From Enhydrobacter aerosaccus (GTDB lineage Bacteria; Pseudomonadota; Alphaproteobacteria; Reyranellales; Reyranellaceae), in the NCBI GenBank assembly GCA_903832005.1, contig CAIKZO010000064.1, forward strand, positions 1 through 64,000: a stretch of DNA of 64,000 bases. The letters are read 5' to 3'. The notes beneath the pieces were generated by a model. It saw only the letters and a list, made by a program, of their open reading frames with translations. It ran no database searches and was not told the DNA's origin. Positions 44,646-53,812 of this stretch are shown here, one piece after another (the stretch's first letter is position 1; each line of letters starts with the position of its first letter). The position numbers and the translations under genes are program-made.

Positions 44646-45581
44646 ATGGAACAAACTCCGACCGTGGCCGACCGCGCCCGGCGCGACCGGCTGGGTTTCC
44701 TGTCGGGCCTCTTCATGGCGCTGGGCGCCTCGCTGGGCTTCGCGTCGGCCCGCGCCGGTATCCTGGGCGGGCTTCTGCCGATCGACCTCATCTTCGTGCG
44801 GTTCATGGTGGCGGGAGCGATCATGCTGCCGGTGGTGTTGCGCTTCGGCGTGATCGGCTTCGCCGGCATCGGCTGGAAGCGCAGCCTCGTGCTGACTGCC
44901 GTGGGCGGCGCTCCATTCGCGATCCTGCAGACCAGCGGCTATGGCTTCGCGCCGCTGGCGCACGGTGCGGTGATCGCGCCGGCGACGGTCACGATCATCA
45001 GCACGATCGGCGCGGCGCTGTTCCTGCGCGAGCGACTCGGCCGCAATCATTTGTCGGGTGCGACGATCGTACTGGGCGGCATCGTGCTGATCGGCTGGGA
45101 CGGGCTGCATGCTGCGAGCGGCCCGCAAGCCTGGCTGGGCGACCTTCTGTTCTTCGCCTCGAGCGTACTGTGGGCCTGCTTCACTTTGCTCCTACGTCAC
45201 TGGCGCGTCCCCGCGTTGCGTGCGACGGCGGTCGTCATCGTGCTGTCGTGCCTGCTGACGACGCCGGCTTATTTGCTGTGGGTCGGCCTGCCCCATGTCC
45301 GCGCACTGCCCGTCGGGGCCATGATCTTCCAGGGGCTGGTGCAGGGTGGCCTGCAGGGCGCCTTCACCATGGTGGCCTACAGCCAGGCCGTGGCGCTTCT
45401 GGGCGTCAGCCGCGCGGTTCTGTTTCCCGCCATCGTGCCGGCGCTGTCGGTGCTGGTCGGCATTCCGATCGTGGGCGAGTTCCCCGGCCTGCTGCAGATC
45501 GCGGGATTGGGCCTCGTGACCCTTGGATTGCTGACCACGGTCGGTGCCCTGCACTACCTGTTGCGGCCCTTTGGCCGCTGA
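44646..45581 (+). CDS. EamA/DMT-superfamily transporter
   Basis: 311 residues from the ATG at 44646; a GTG at 44628 is possible. Ten hydrophobic helices in two EamA repeats: FLSGLFMALGASLGFASARA in the first, FALL-type ends with LFLRERLGRNHLSGATIVLG, and the second repeat GAFTMVAYSQAVALLGVSRA. Inner-membrane exporter of unknown metabolite. Divergent from the TetR operon across 81 bp, so it could share the regulator. Confidence 0.9.
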   Translation: MEQTPTVADRARRDRLGFLSGLFMALGASLGFASARAGILGGLLPIDLIFVRFMVAGAIMLPVVLRFGVIGFAGIGWKRSLVLTAVGGAPFAILQTSGYGFAPLAHGAVIAPATVTIISTIGAALFLRERLGRNHLSGATIVLGGIVLIGWDGLHAASGPQAWLGDLLFFASSVLWACFTLLLRHWRVPALRATAVVIVLSCLLTTPAYLLWVGLPHVRALPVGAMIFQGLVQGGLQGAFTMVAYSQAVALLGVSRAVLFPAIVPALSVLVGIPIVGEFPGLLQIAGLGLVTLGLLTTVGALHYLLRPFGR

Positions 45582-45645
45582 ACATCAAGAGTTGAACGGC
45601 CCCCGCTAGGCGGAAGCATCACGGGCCTTTAGACTGGGCGGCACC

Positions 45646-47076
45646 ATGGCTGCCGATATCACCGTCACCGCGAGTCCCGTGCGTCGCGAGCACCGCCGCT
45701 GGATGCCTACCTTCGGGCTGTCGTGGCGCGTGCTGGGCCTGGTCGTGGTCGCCGTGATGACGGCCGAAGTGCTGCTGTTCCTGCCGTCGCTGGCGCGCTA
45801 TCGCCTCGCCTATCTCGAGCAGCTGATCGAGAGCGGCACCCTGGCGGCGCTGGCGCTCGACGCCACGCCCGACAACATGGTGACCGAGGAGGTCAAGCAC
45901 GCGCTGCTGAACAATGCGCGGGTCGATGCCGTGGTCGTGGTCGAGCTCAACCGCGCCAAGCGCGCGCTGCTCAACATCCCGCCCAATCCCAACATGCCGA
46001 CCTTCAACCTGAAGGAACGCAGCGCGCTCGGCCTGATCTGGGACGCGCTGGGCGCGATGATCCGCGACGGCGCCTATTACACGCGGGTCGGCGGCGAATC
46101 GATGCGCCTGCCCAACGCCATGGTCTGGATCGTGGTCGACGAGTTGCCGATGCGGCTCGCGATGTATCGCTATGCCGGCACGGTATTGGCGATCTCGATC
46201 ATCATCGCGCTGTTCACCGCGGCTCTCCTTTATCTGGCGCTGCGCTGGCTGGTGGTGCGGCCCCTGCAGGACCTGTCGGCCGACATGACCGCCTTCCGTC
46301 GCGCGCCCGAGGGGCCGGGCACCGAACGGCCGCCGACCCGGCGCAACGACGAGATCGGCACCGTCGACCGCGAGTTCCAGAACCTGCAGCGCGAGCTACG
46401 CGCGTCGCTGCGGCAGAAGTCGCGCCTCGCCGAAGTCGGCGCCGCGTCCAACAAGATCAACCACGACCTGCGCAACATGCTGTCGACCGCGCGCCTGCTG
46501 TCGGACCGGCTGGCGCGCAGCGACGACGAGCGCACGCGCGCGCTGGCGCCGACCATCCTGAACACCATCGACCGTGCCGCGCGGCTCGCGAGCGACGCGC
46601 TGGAATACGTGCGCGATCATCCGACGCCGCGCATGGAAGCGTTCGACCTCTCCGACTTGGTCGACGAGGTCGGCGTCGCGCTGCAGGAAGCGGGCGAGGA
46701 TCGCGACCCCAACCTGCTGCGCGACTGGCGAGACGAGATCGTGGGCGAATGCCGCGTCACCGCCGACCGCGACCTGCTCTATCGCGTGATGGTCAATCTG
46801 GGCCGCAACGCCTTCGATGCCGGCGCCACCGAAGTGGTGGTGCGCGCCCGTTCGCGCGGCGGCCTGATGTCGATCGACATCGCTGACAACGGCCCCGGCG
46901 TGCCGCCGGTCGTGGCATCGCAACTCTTCCGCCCCTTCACCACCGGCGGCCGCTCGAGCGGCACCGGCCTTGGCCTCGCCATCGCCCGCGACCTCGTGCG
47001 CGCCCACGGCGGCGACATCGCGCTCATGGAAACCAGCGACCACGGCTCGACCTTCCGCTTCACGCTCCCGCTTTAG
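45646..47076 (+). CDS. Sensor histidine kinase (HAMP, HisKA, HATPase)
   Basis: 476 residues. TM1 about 28-48 (VLGLVVVAVMTAEVLLFLP), a sensor domain of about 130 residues, TM2 AISIIIALFTAALLYLALRW, HAMP to about 255, phosphoacceptor H273 in KINHDLRNMLSTARLLSDRL, N box MVNLGRNAFDAGA, G1 IADNGPGVPP, G2 GTGLGLAIARDLV. No response regulator gene is adjacent, so it is an orphan kinase. The NHDLRN form of the H box is that of the NtrB-like subgroup. Confidence 0.93.
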   Translation: MAADITVTASPVRREHRRWMPTFGLSWRVLGLVVVAVMTAEVLLFLPSLARYRLAYLEQLIESGTLAALALDATPDNMVTEEVKHALLNNARVDAVVVVELNRAKRALLNIPPNPNMPTFNLKERSALGLIWDALGAMIRDGAYYTRVGGESMRLPNAMVWIVVDELPMRLAMYRYAGTVLAISIIIALFTAALLYLALRWLVVRPLQDLSADMTAFRRAPEGPGTERPPTRRNDEIGTVDREFQNLQRELRASLRQKSRLAEVGAASNKINHDLRNMLSTARLLSDRLARSDDERTRALAPTILNTIDRAARLASDALEYVRDHPTPRMEAFDLSDLVDEVGVALQEAGEDRDPNLLRDWRDEIVGECRVTADRDLLYRVMVNLGRNAFDAGATEVVVRARSRGGLMSIDIADNGPGVPPVVASQLFRPFTTGGRSSGTGLGLAIARDLVRAHGGDIALMETSDHGSTFRFTLPL

Positions 47077-47408
47077 GTTTGCTTGAGCATCGCGCTCGAG
47101 TTCCTCTCCCCCGCTAGGGGGAGAGGCTAGGTGAGGGGGCTGCGCACTGCTCTCAAATCTGCGGGCCACTTCCGTCGATCGGCAGAGGTACGTTGGCATG
47201 TCCGACTCCGGGCGCACCGTACCAAGAATGAGATTGGTGTCCTCCGACGTCCCCTTGGTTGAGAACGTCCGACGTGACGGAAGCAGCGCATAGCAGGCAA
47301 ACCCGCCGATCACTACGAATGCGAGAAGACCGAGAAGCGTCGAAGTCGAACCGCTCATATCAACCCCCTCACCTAACCTCTCCCCCTAGCGGGGGAGAGG
47401 AATCATGA
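47077..47408. other. 332-bp gene-poor stretch, mostly a MITE-like element
   Basis: Contains the 37-bp inverted repeats listed separately. Between them a minus-strand frame from 47358 begins MSGSTSTLLGLLAFVVIGGF ACYALLPSRR, a possible short membrane peptide, but it runs on into the antisense of the kinase gene and has no convincing stop of its own. I do not call it a gene. Confidence 0.5.
47103..47400. mobile_element. MITE-like element with 37-bp terminal inverted repeats
   Basis: 47103-47139 and 47364-47400 are reverse complements over 37 bp with a single mismatch. Each end contains a 24-bp palindrome with a GCTAG centre followed by GTGAGGGGG. The core is about 224 bp with no transposase. 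The end palindromes match the pair at 28795-28889. Confidence 0.65.
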
Positions 47409-48158
47409 CTAGAGCGCCTTCAGCTTCGCGGCGAAGGTGCGGATGCGGTGCGCGTTGGCGCCGAGGTCGGCGCGACCGACGCGGCTCTTGGAGCGGATGT
47501 CGATCCGGCTGCCCGTGCCCTCGGGCCGGATGCGAACCACGATGTCGTCGTGGAAGCCGAACCATCGCGACGTGTCGACCGCCTCGATGCGGCCGTCGGT
47601 CGGCGCGCGCGCCACGACATCCCAGCCCATCGCCATGGCCACCGCGTCGACTCTCTTGAACGCCTCGCCCGGCGGGATGCTCAGGATGATCGGCAGCACA
47701 TCGGGATAGGCGGAGAGCTGCTGCTCGGCGACGGCCTTGCCGGGATAGGCGGCCGGCGTCACGGCATCGGTGCGCATCTGCAGGGTCGTGACCAGCGCCG
47801 GCGGATTGGCCGTGTCGGTCGACACGTCGTTGATGCGCGGCGCGCCGACGGCCTGCAGGAACAGCATGAGCGGCGACCAGGCGGCACCGACGCCGATCCC
47901 TAGGGCCAGGAAGGCCGCGACGAAGCCGCGCCGCCGATCGCCTGGGCGCGTCGGCACGATGGTGGCGAGCGCCAACGCGATCGCGCCAGCGGCGATGTAG
48001 AAGCCGTACCGGAACAGGCTGATGACGATATCGACGTCGACGCCCAGGAAGCGATGCAGCGGCCCCGATATGGCAACGATCAGCGCGCTCACGCACGCCG
48101 CGATGAAAGCGAGCCGCGCAAGACGATGGCTGATCGGGTTGGTGGGCCGAAATAACAA
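47409..48158 (-). CDS. DUF1499 domain membrane protein
   Basis: 249 residues. Three N-terminal hydrophobic segments (LAFIAACVSALIVAISGPL, YGFYIAAGAIALALATIV, GFVAAFLALGIGVGAAWSPL) precede a soluble DUF1499 domain. That domain includes RINDVSTDTANPPALVTTL, MGWDVVARAPTDGRIEAVDT, WFGFHDDIVVRI and RVGRADLGANAHRIRTF. Function unknown; common in Alphaproteobacteria. Divergent from the DMT gene across 43 bp. Confidence 0.87.
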   Translation of the reverse strand: MLFRPTNPISHRLARLAFIAACVSALIVAISGPLHRFLGVDVDIVISLFRYGFYIAAGAIALALATIVPTRPGDRRRGFVAAFLALGIGVGAAWSPLMLFLQAVGAPRINDVSTDTANPPALVTTLQMRTDAVTPAAYPGKAVAEQQLSAYPDVLPIILSIPPGEAFKRVDAVAMAMGWDVVARAPTDGRIEAVDTSRWFGFHDDIVVRIRPEGTGSRIDIRSKSRVGRADLGANAHRIRTFAAKLKAL

Positions 48159-48201
48159 GCCAGTCTCCGTGTCATGTTATGGTAACCGTGAAAGTCCCAG
48201 C

Positions 48202-49092
48202 ATGCACGAGACCAAAGAATGTCCCGCGAACGAACGCCAGGCGATGTTGGCCGGCCTCGGCGCGATCGTGCTGTGGGGATCGCTTGCGACCCTGTCCGTA
48301 ACGGCCGGTCCGGTTCCGCCGTTCCAGATGGTTGCCATGACGTTCGCGGTGGGGGCAACGCTGGGGATCGTGCGGGCGCGCTGGCGCGGCGTGGCCTGGC
48401 GCGACCTGGTGCACTGGCCCGCGCGGGTCTGGCTGCTCGGGATCGGCGGCCTGTTCGGCTATCACGCGCTCTACTTCGCGGCGCTGCAGCTGGCACCGCC
48501 CGCCGAAGCCAACCTGATCAACTATCTGTGGCCGCTGCTGATCGTGCTTCTGTCGGCGCCACTGGCGGGCGAGCGGTTGGGCTGGTCCCATCTTTTGGGC
48601 GCGCTGCTGGGCTTTGCCGGCGTGGCGCTGCTCGCCTTCGGCCGCGGACTGGGCTTCGCCGGTGGCTATGTACTGGGCTACGCCTTGGCGCTGGGCTGCG
48701 CGTTTAGCTGGTCGCTCTATTCCGTGCTCTCACGGCGCTTCGGCGAGACACCGACTGATGCGATCGCGGCCTTCTGTGCCGCCGCGTCGCTGCTCTCGCT
48801 GGCCTGTCATCTGCTGTTCGAGCACACCGTGTGGCCGGCCTCGCCGATCGCGTGGCTCTCGATGCTGGCGCTCGGCATCGGCCCGACCGGCGGCGCTTTC
48901 TACCTGTGGGATCATGCGGTGAAGCGCGGCGACATCCGCGCGCTCGGCGCGCTCAGCTACGCGACGCCGATCCTGTCGACAGCGCTGCTCATCCTGTGCG
49001 GACTGGCGCAGCCGACCAGCGCGCTGCTGGTCGCGGCCCTGCTCGTGACCGTCGGGGCCGTGCTGGCCTCGCGCGAGATGTGGAAGCGCTAG
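48202..49092 (+). CDS. EamA/DMT-superfamily transporter (aromatic amino acid exporter-like)
   Basis: 296 residues from the ATG at 48202. Ten helices: GLGAIVLWGSLATLSVTAGP at the N-terminus, PPAEANLINYLWPLLIVLLS closing the first repeat, and GIGPTGGAFYLWDHAVKRGD in the second. The NLINYLWPLLIV words recall YddG-type exporters. Its TAG stop overlaps the convergent cupin gene's stop by sharing CTAG. Confidence 0.88.
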   Translation: MHETKECPANERQAMLAGLGAIVLWGSLATLSVTAGPVPPFQMVAMTFAVGATLGIVRARWRGVAWRDLVHWPARVWLLGIGGLFGYHALYFAALQLAPPAEANLINYLWPLLIVLLSAPLAGERLGWSHLLGALLGFAGVALLAFGRGLGFAGGYVLGYALALGCAFSWSLYSVLSRRFGETPTDAIAAFCAAASLLSLACHLLFEHTVWPASPIAWLSMLALGIGPTGGAFYLWDHAVKRGDIRALGALSYATPILSTALLILCGLAQPTSALLVAALLVTVGAVLASREMWKR

Positions 49093-49502
49093 CCCGGCTC
49101 CCAGCCGGGCGGGGCGAGCTCGAAGCCTTCGAACTGGAATGCCGGGGCCACGGTACAGCCGACCAAGGTCCAGTGGCCGAGCGAGCGCGCTGCCTGCCAC
49201 ACGCCGCGCGGCACCAAAGCCTGCGGCAGCTCGCCGAGCTCGAAGTCGGTACCGACGCGCAGATGACTGACGCGCTTGGCATCATCGCTCAATGACAGTT
49301 CGAGCGGCGCGCCGGCATAGTGATGCCAGATCTCGTCGGCATCGACCTTGTGCCAGTGCGAGCGCTCACCCGCCTTCAGGAGAAAGTAGATCGCTGTCGA
49401 CGCGCCACGCGGCGAGTCGGGCGCGCGATACATCTCACGGAAGTGCCCACCCTCGGGATGCGGCTGCAGTCCGAGGCGGGCGATGATTTCGTCATCGGTC
49501 AT
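49089..49502 (-). CDS. Cupin domain protein (DUF985)
   Basis: 137 residues. DUF985 words: LGLQPHPEGGHFREMYR, TAIYFLLKAGERSHWHKVDA, DEIWHHYAGAPLEL, LGHWTLVGCTVAPAFQFEGF. A small beta-barrel cupin with a His/Glu-rich pocket; function unknown, some relatives bind sugars. It lies 13 bp after the GST stop and is probably in the same operon. Confidence 0.9.
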   Translation of the reverse strand: MTDDEIIARLGLQPHPEGGHFREMYRAPDSPRGASTAIYFLLKAGERSHWHKVDADEIWHHYAGAPLELSLSDDAKRVSHLRVGTDFELGELPQALVPRGVWQAARSLGHWTLVGCTVAPAFQFEGFELAPPGWEPG

Positions 49503-49515
49503 CTGGACGGATCGT

Positions 49516-50136
49516 TTACGCCGGCGGTGGCACCGTGGCCTTGACCGACGGCATCTTGGAGATCGTCGAAAACCACTTGGCGAGCTTGGGCCTCTTGCCG
49601 CGCCAATCGAGGGTGGCGAAGCGGAAGTCGAGATAGCCCAGCGCGCAGACGATCGAGATCGTGCCGATCGAGAGCTTGCCCTTCAGCGCCTTCGACTCGG
49701 CCTCGAGCGCATCGAGCACGCCGTCGACCTTCTTCATCTGGCCCTTGCTCCAGTCGGACCAGCGCTTGTCCTCGGGACGCAGCGCGCCTTCGTAGCGCGC
49801 GAGTAGGGCGGCATCGAGCAGACCGTCGGCCATCGCCTGCTGGCGCAGCGCCACCCAGCGTTCGCGGCCCTTGCGCGGGAAGAACTTGCGGCCCTTGTGG
49901 TGCGTGTCGAGATACTCGCAGATCACCGGCGAATCGAAGAGATCCATGCCCTTGACCGAGAGCGCCGGGATCTTGCCGATCGGATTGTGCTTGTCGACAT
50001 CGGCGTTGGGCGCGACCGGTGTGAGGGCTGCGTTCACCATCTCGATCTTCTTGTCGAGCTTGGTCTCGATCGCGAGGATCCTGACCTTGCGTGCGTAGGG
50101 CGACGACGGCGAGTAGTAGAGCTTCATCTTGGCCAT
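49516..50136 (-). CDS. Glutathione S-transferase family protein
   Basis: 206 residues. MAKMKLYYSPSSPYARKVRI is the GST N-terminus with the catalytic Ser/Tyr area; IGKIPALSVKGMDLFDSPVI carries the cis-Pro and glutathione contact; the helical C-terminal domain has ALGYLDFRFATLDWRGKRPK. A GGAGACC site lies upstream. It starts 25 bp after the Ldh-type dehydrogenase. Confidence 0.92.
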   Translation of the reverse strand: MAKMKLYYSPSSPYARKVRILAIETKLDKKIEMVNAALTPVAPNADVDKHNPIGKIPALSVKGMDLFDSPVICEYLDTHHKGRKFFPRKGRERWVALRQQAMADGLLDAALLARYEGALRPEDKRWSDWSKGQMKKVDGVLDALEAESKALKGKLSIGTISIVCALGYLDFRFATLDWRGKRPKLAKWFSTISKMPSVKATVPPPA

Positions 50137-50160
50137 TGCTGGTCTCCTGTCGTGTCGCCC

Positions 50161-51261
50161 TCAGACCGCAACGGTATGAGGGATCTCGGTGTCGTTCAGC
50201 CGGACCTTGCGGGCGACCTCGATGAGCTGCTGCCAGGTCGTGGTGTCGATCGGCACGCCGTTCTTCTCGCGGTCCGCCGCGCGCGCCCGCTCCGGCTCGC
50301 CGGGCGCCAGCACTTCGGGCACGCCCGGACGCGGCTTGGCCGACTTCACCCAGGTGATGAAGGTCTCGACCTCCGCCTCGAAGAACTCGGTGCCGCCCAT
50401 CGCCGCCGGATCGATGATGATCGACAGCATGTTGTTGATGATGTCGGTGCCGTCCTTGATGGTCTTGGGCGAGTGCGTCATGCCGCCGGTCAGCGCGCCG
50501 GCCAGCAGGTCGCAGATCACCGCGAGGCCGCCGCCCTTGTGCAGGCCGAACGGCAGGATCGCGCCGTAGGGTGGATTGTACATCACGCCGGGCTCGGTCG
50601 TGTCGACGCCGGCCGCATCGATCAGCAGGCCGGGCTCCATCTGGATCTTCTTGTTGTTGGCGACGCGGACCTTGCCCATCGCCACCTGGCTGGTGGCGAA
50701 GTCGAGCACGATCGGCTCCTTGCCCTTGCGCGGGACGGCGGTGCAGTAGGGATTGGTCGAGTAGCGCGGCTCGGCGCCACCGAACGGCGCCACCAGCGAC
50801 TTGTGGCCATGCACGTTCACCCAGTGCGTGCTCACCATGCCGGCGCGCGCGCATTGCTCGGCCCAGTGACCGATGCGTCCGATGTGATGCGAGTTGGTGA
50901 GACCGACCACGCACACGCCGTTCTTTTTCGCGCGCTCGATGCCGATATCCATCGCCTCCTTGGCAATCACCTGGCCGTATCCGGTGCCGCCATCGATCAC
51001 AATTACAGCACCATTATCCTTGATGATCTTTGCATGATGGTTACGGGCGCAGCGGCCAGTGGTCGTATTCTGAATGTAAGCCGGCATCATGCCGACGCCG
51101 TGGCTGTCGTGGCCGAACAGGTTGGCCCGCACCAGATGGTCGGCGACCAGCTTGGCCTCTTCGGCCGAGCTGCCGTCGGCCCGGCAGATCGCCACGGTAA
51201 AAGCATGCAACCGGTCAGGCTTGACCCGCACTTCGCCCACGCCATCCTTGCCGCCCGCCAT
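50161..51261 (-). CDS. Ldh family oxidoreductase (malate/L-sulfolactate/ureidoglycolate dehydrogenase type)
   Basis: 366 residues. Family words: ANLFGHDSHGVGMMPAYI (catalytic His region), GTGYGQVIAKEAMDIGI, NSHHIGRIGHWAEQCARAGM, GGAEPRYSTNPYCTAVPR, and VLDFATSQVAMGKV. NAD(P)-dependent oxidation of a 2-hydroxyacid to a 2-oxoacid; exact substrate unknown. Upstream GGAGGAAAATC is a strong ribosome site. Divergent from the MscS gene over 112 bp. Confidence 0.92.
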   Translation of the reverse strand: MAGGKDGVGEVRVKPDRLHAFTVAICRADGSSAEEAKLVADHLVRANLFGHDSHGVGMMPAYIQNTTTGRCARNHHAKIIKDNGAVIVIDGGTGYGQVIAKEAMDIGIERAKKNGVCVVGLTNSHHIGRIGHWAEQCARAGMVSTHWVNVHGHKSLVAPFGGAEPRYSTNPYCTAVPRKGKEPIVLDFATSQVAMGKVRVANNKKIQMEPGLLIDAAGVDTTEPGVMYNPPYGAILPFGLHKGGGLAVICDLLAGALTGGMTHSPKTIKDGTDIINNMLSIIIDPAAMGGTEFFEAEVETFITWVKSAKPRPGVPEVLAPGEPERARAADREKNGVPIDTTTWQQLIEVARKVRLNDTEIPHTVAV

Positions 51262-51373
51262 GATTTTCCTCCGGTTACGCTTTCGGCCGGCACCGTTCCG
51301 TGCCGGCCCCCCAGAGTCAATCGGGCCCTGTCAACCAAGACGCTCCGCAGGCCCCCATGCTAGGGAAAACCAC

Positions 51374-53812
51374 ATGATAAAGGGGGTCGTTCGCTGGGCG
51401 TGCCTGCTGCTGGCTTTTGCCGGCGCGCTCACCCTTGTCCAGACAGCCTCTGCCCAAACCGCCCCGCAGCGGCCGTTCTCCCAACTGGTCGAGACCTGGA
51501 CCCGGGGGTTGGACCGCATCGCGCTGCGGATCGACCAGCCGACCCTGTTGCCGACCGAGATCGACACGCTCCGCCAGGCCGCCACCGACGTGCGGACAGC
51601 GGCGGCGGCCTATGCCGCGATCGCCCGTAGCGACCTGGCCGACACCAAGCGGCTACTGGCGCCGCTCGACTCCCAGCCTGGCCCAGCCGACAAGCCGGCC
51701 CCCGACCAGCCGCCCGATACGGCGGCAGTGAAAGCCGAACGGCAGCGCCTGACTGACCAGGCGGCGATCAGCGAAAGCCGGGTCAAGCAGTGTGACGTCA
51801 TCGTCGTCCGCGCCGACCAGATGCTGGAGCGCATGACCAAGCTGCGCGGCCAGGTCGTGCTCGAGACGCTGCTGCATCGCGACGCCTCGCCGCTGTCGAC
51901 CGCGGTGTGGGCCAAGCTACGGCCCGAGTCCGTTGCCACGATGCGCGGGCTGGTCGCCGCCTTCGACGCCTGGGGCCACGACGGGCTGGCGGCGCTGCGC
52001 TCGGGCGACCAGGACCTCACGCCGCTTGCCGTCTGGGCGCTGGCCACGATTGCGCTGTGGTGGGTGGCGCGCGTGCTACGCCACCGCCTCGGCCGCAACG
52101 ACGCCACCGAACCGGGCCAACGCGATCGCACGATCGCCGCCGCGATCGACGGGCTGGGGCTGGTGCTGGAGCCGATCCTCGCGGTCTGGCTGGTCGGCAA
52201 GCTGCTGGCCGCCAGCCAGCCGCCGCCGCCAATCGAGACGCTGCTGCCCGAACTGATCGTGCGGCTGATCTCCTTCCTGCTCGTGGTCGGCCTCACCTCG
52301 ACCGCGCTCTCGCCCAACCGGCCGGCGTGGCGCGTGCTGCCCTTCACCGATTCGAGCGCACAGCATCTGTGCGTCGCGCTGCGCCGGTTGATGGCGATCG
52401 GCCTCACCGTCGACTACCTCTTCGTCGTGCTGACGACCGGCGCCGACCGCGATGCGCTGGCGGCTGTCGGCGCCCTCATCCTGGCGACGACAGTAGCGCT
52501 GCTCACTTTACCCGCGATGTCCAACAAGGCGTGGGAGGCCGCGCGGCCCGAAGGCTCCGAGCGGCCGGCCGTGATCGGCGGCACCTGGTGGTCGGTGATG
52601 CGGCTGCTGATCAGCGTCATCGTGCTGTCCTCGATCGTGCTGGCGCTGCTGGGCTTCGCCACGCTCGCCTCGCATATCCACTCCGCCGTGGCCTCGAGCT
52701 GCCTGCTGCTGGGGGTAGCGCTGCTGGCGCACCGGCTGGTCGCCGACGTGCTCGATGCGGTGGCAGCGCCCGAGACGCCCACGGGGCGCTGGGCGCGCCG
52801 GCGTCTCGGCCTGCCGATGGACCAGGCGCTGCGCGGCCAGCTGATCGTGCTGCTGCTGTTCGATGCGCTTCTGGTGATCCTGCTCGGCGTCGGCATTCCG
52901 GCGGCATGGAGCGTCGACATCGACGCGATCCTGCGCGGCTTCGGCGACCTGATGCGCGGCGTACGAATCGGTGGCGTCACCATATCGCTCGAGAACATCG
53001 GCATGGCGATCGTGGCGTTCATCGTCTGCCTGGTGCTGGCGCGGGTGACGCGCAATGTCGTGCGCGATCGCGTGATGCCGACGCTCGACGCACCGCTGCC
53101 GCTGCGCCAGTCGATCGATGCCGCGCTCAATTATGCGGGCGTCATCCTGGCCATCCTGATCGGCGTCAGCGCGCTCGGCATCGACTTCACCAACCTGGCC
53201 ATCGTGCTGGGCGCGCTCTCGGTGGGTATCGGCCTTGGCCTGCAGAACATCGCCAACAACGTGATCTCGGGCGTGATCATGTTGATGGAGCGACCGGTGA
53301 AGGCGGGTGACTGGGTGTCGGTCAACGGCCACGAGGGCTTCGTGCGGCGCATCAACATCCGCGCCACCGAGATCGAGACCTTCCAGCGCACGCACGTGAT
53401 CGTGCCCAACAGCCTGTTCCTGCAGAATCCGGTGATCAACCGCACCTACTCCGACACCTCGAGCCGGCTCGAGATCCCGATCACCGTCGGCCTCGGCACC
53501 GACGTGGCAAAGATGGAGGGCATCCTGCGCGAGGCAGCCCTTGGCCATGTGCGCGTGCTGCGGGTGCCGGCGCCGATCGTGCGCTTCCCGCGGATCACGA
53601 CCACCGGCCTCGACTTCGAGCTGCTGGTGTTCGTGGCCCAGCTCGAAGACCGGCTGGTGGTCACCAACGATCTCAACAAGGCGATCCTGGCGCGCCTGCT
53701 CGAGGAGAAGATCGTCGATCCGTCTCCGGCGGCGCAGTTCGCGTTGCGTGACATCGACAAGTTGGCAGAAGCATTGGCGAGGGGGAGCGATGCCGCGCCG
53801 TCGCCGCGCTGA
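51374..53812 (+). CDS. Mechanosensitive ion channel, MscS family with DUF3772 domain
   Basis: 812 residues. Signal peptide (RWACLLLAFAGALTLVQTAS), periplasmic DUF3772-like helical domain to about 210, then some ten helices. The MscS pore and beta domains have LAIVLGALSVGIGLGLQNIA, NNVISGVIMLMERPVKAGDW and the C-terminal portal region. Releases solutes on hypo-osmotic shock. Its 3' end overlaps the next gene by 23 bp, with that gene's GGGGGAG site inside it. Confidence 0.94.
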   Translation: MIKGVVRWACLLLAFAGALTLVQTASAQTAPQRPFSQLVETWTRGLDRIALRIDQPTLLPTEIDTLRQAATDVRTAAAAYAAIARSDLADTKRLLAPLDSQPGPADKPAPDQPPDTAAVKAERQRLTDQAAISESRVKQCDVIVVRADQMLERMTKLRGQVVLETLLHRDASPLSTAVWAKLRPESVATMRGLVAAFDAWGHDGLAALRSGDQDLTPLAVWALATIALWWVARVLRHRLGRNDATEPGQRDRTIAAAIDGLGLVLEPILAVWLVGKLLAASQPPPPIETLLPELIVRLISFLLVVGLTSTALSPNRPAWRVLPFTDSSAQHLCVALRRLMAIGLTVDYLFVVLTTGADRDALAAVGALILATTVALLTLPAMSNKAWEAARPEGSERPAVIGGTWWSVMRLLISVIVLSSIVLALLGFATLASHIHSAVASSCLLLGVALLAHRLVADVLDAVAAPETPTGRWARRRLGLPMDQALRGQLIVLLLFDALLVILLGVGIPAAWSVDIDAILRGFGDLMRGVRIGGVTISLENIGMAIVAFIVCLVLARVTRNVVRDRVMPTLDAPLPLRQSIDAALNYAGVILAILIGVSALGIDFTNLAIVLGALSVGIGLGLQNIANNVISGVIMLMERPVKAGDWVSVNGHEGFVRRINIRATEIETFQRTHVIVPNSLFLQNPVINRTYSDTSSRLEIPITVGLGTDVAKMEGILREAALGHVRVLRVPAPIVRFPRITTTGLDFELLVFVAQLEDRLVVTNDLNKAILARLLEEKIVDPSPAAQFALRDIDKLAEALARGSDAAPSPR

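Noticed and set aside
47140-47358. Short membrane peptide gene inside the MITE-like element
   Set aside because: The frame has a membrane-like start but no stop within the element, and it runs antisense into the kinase gene.
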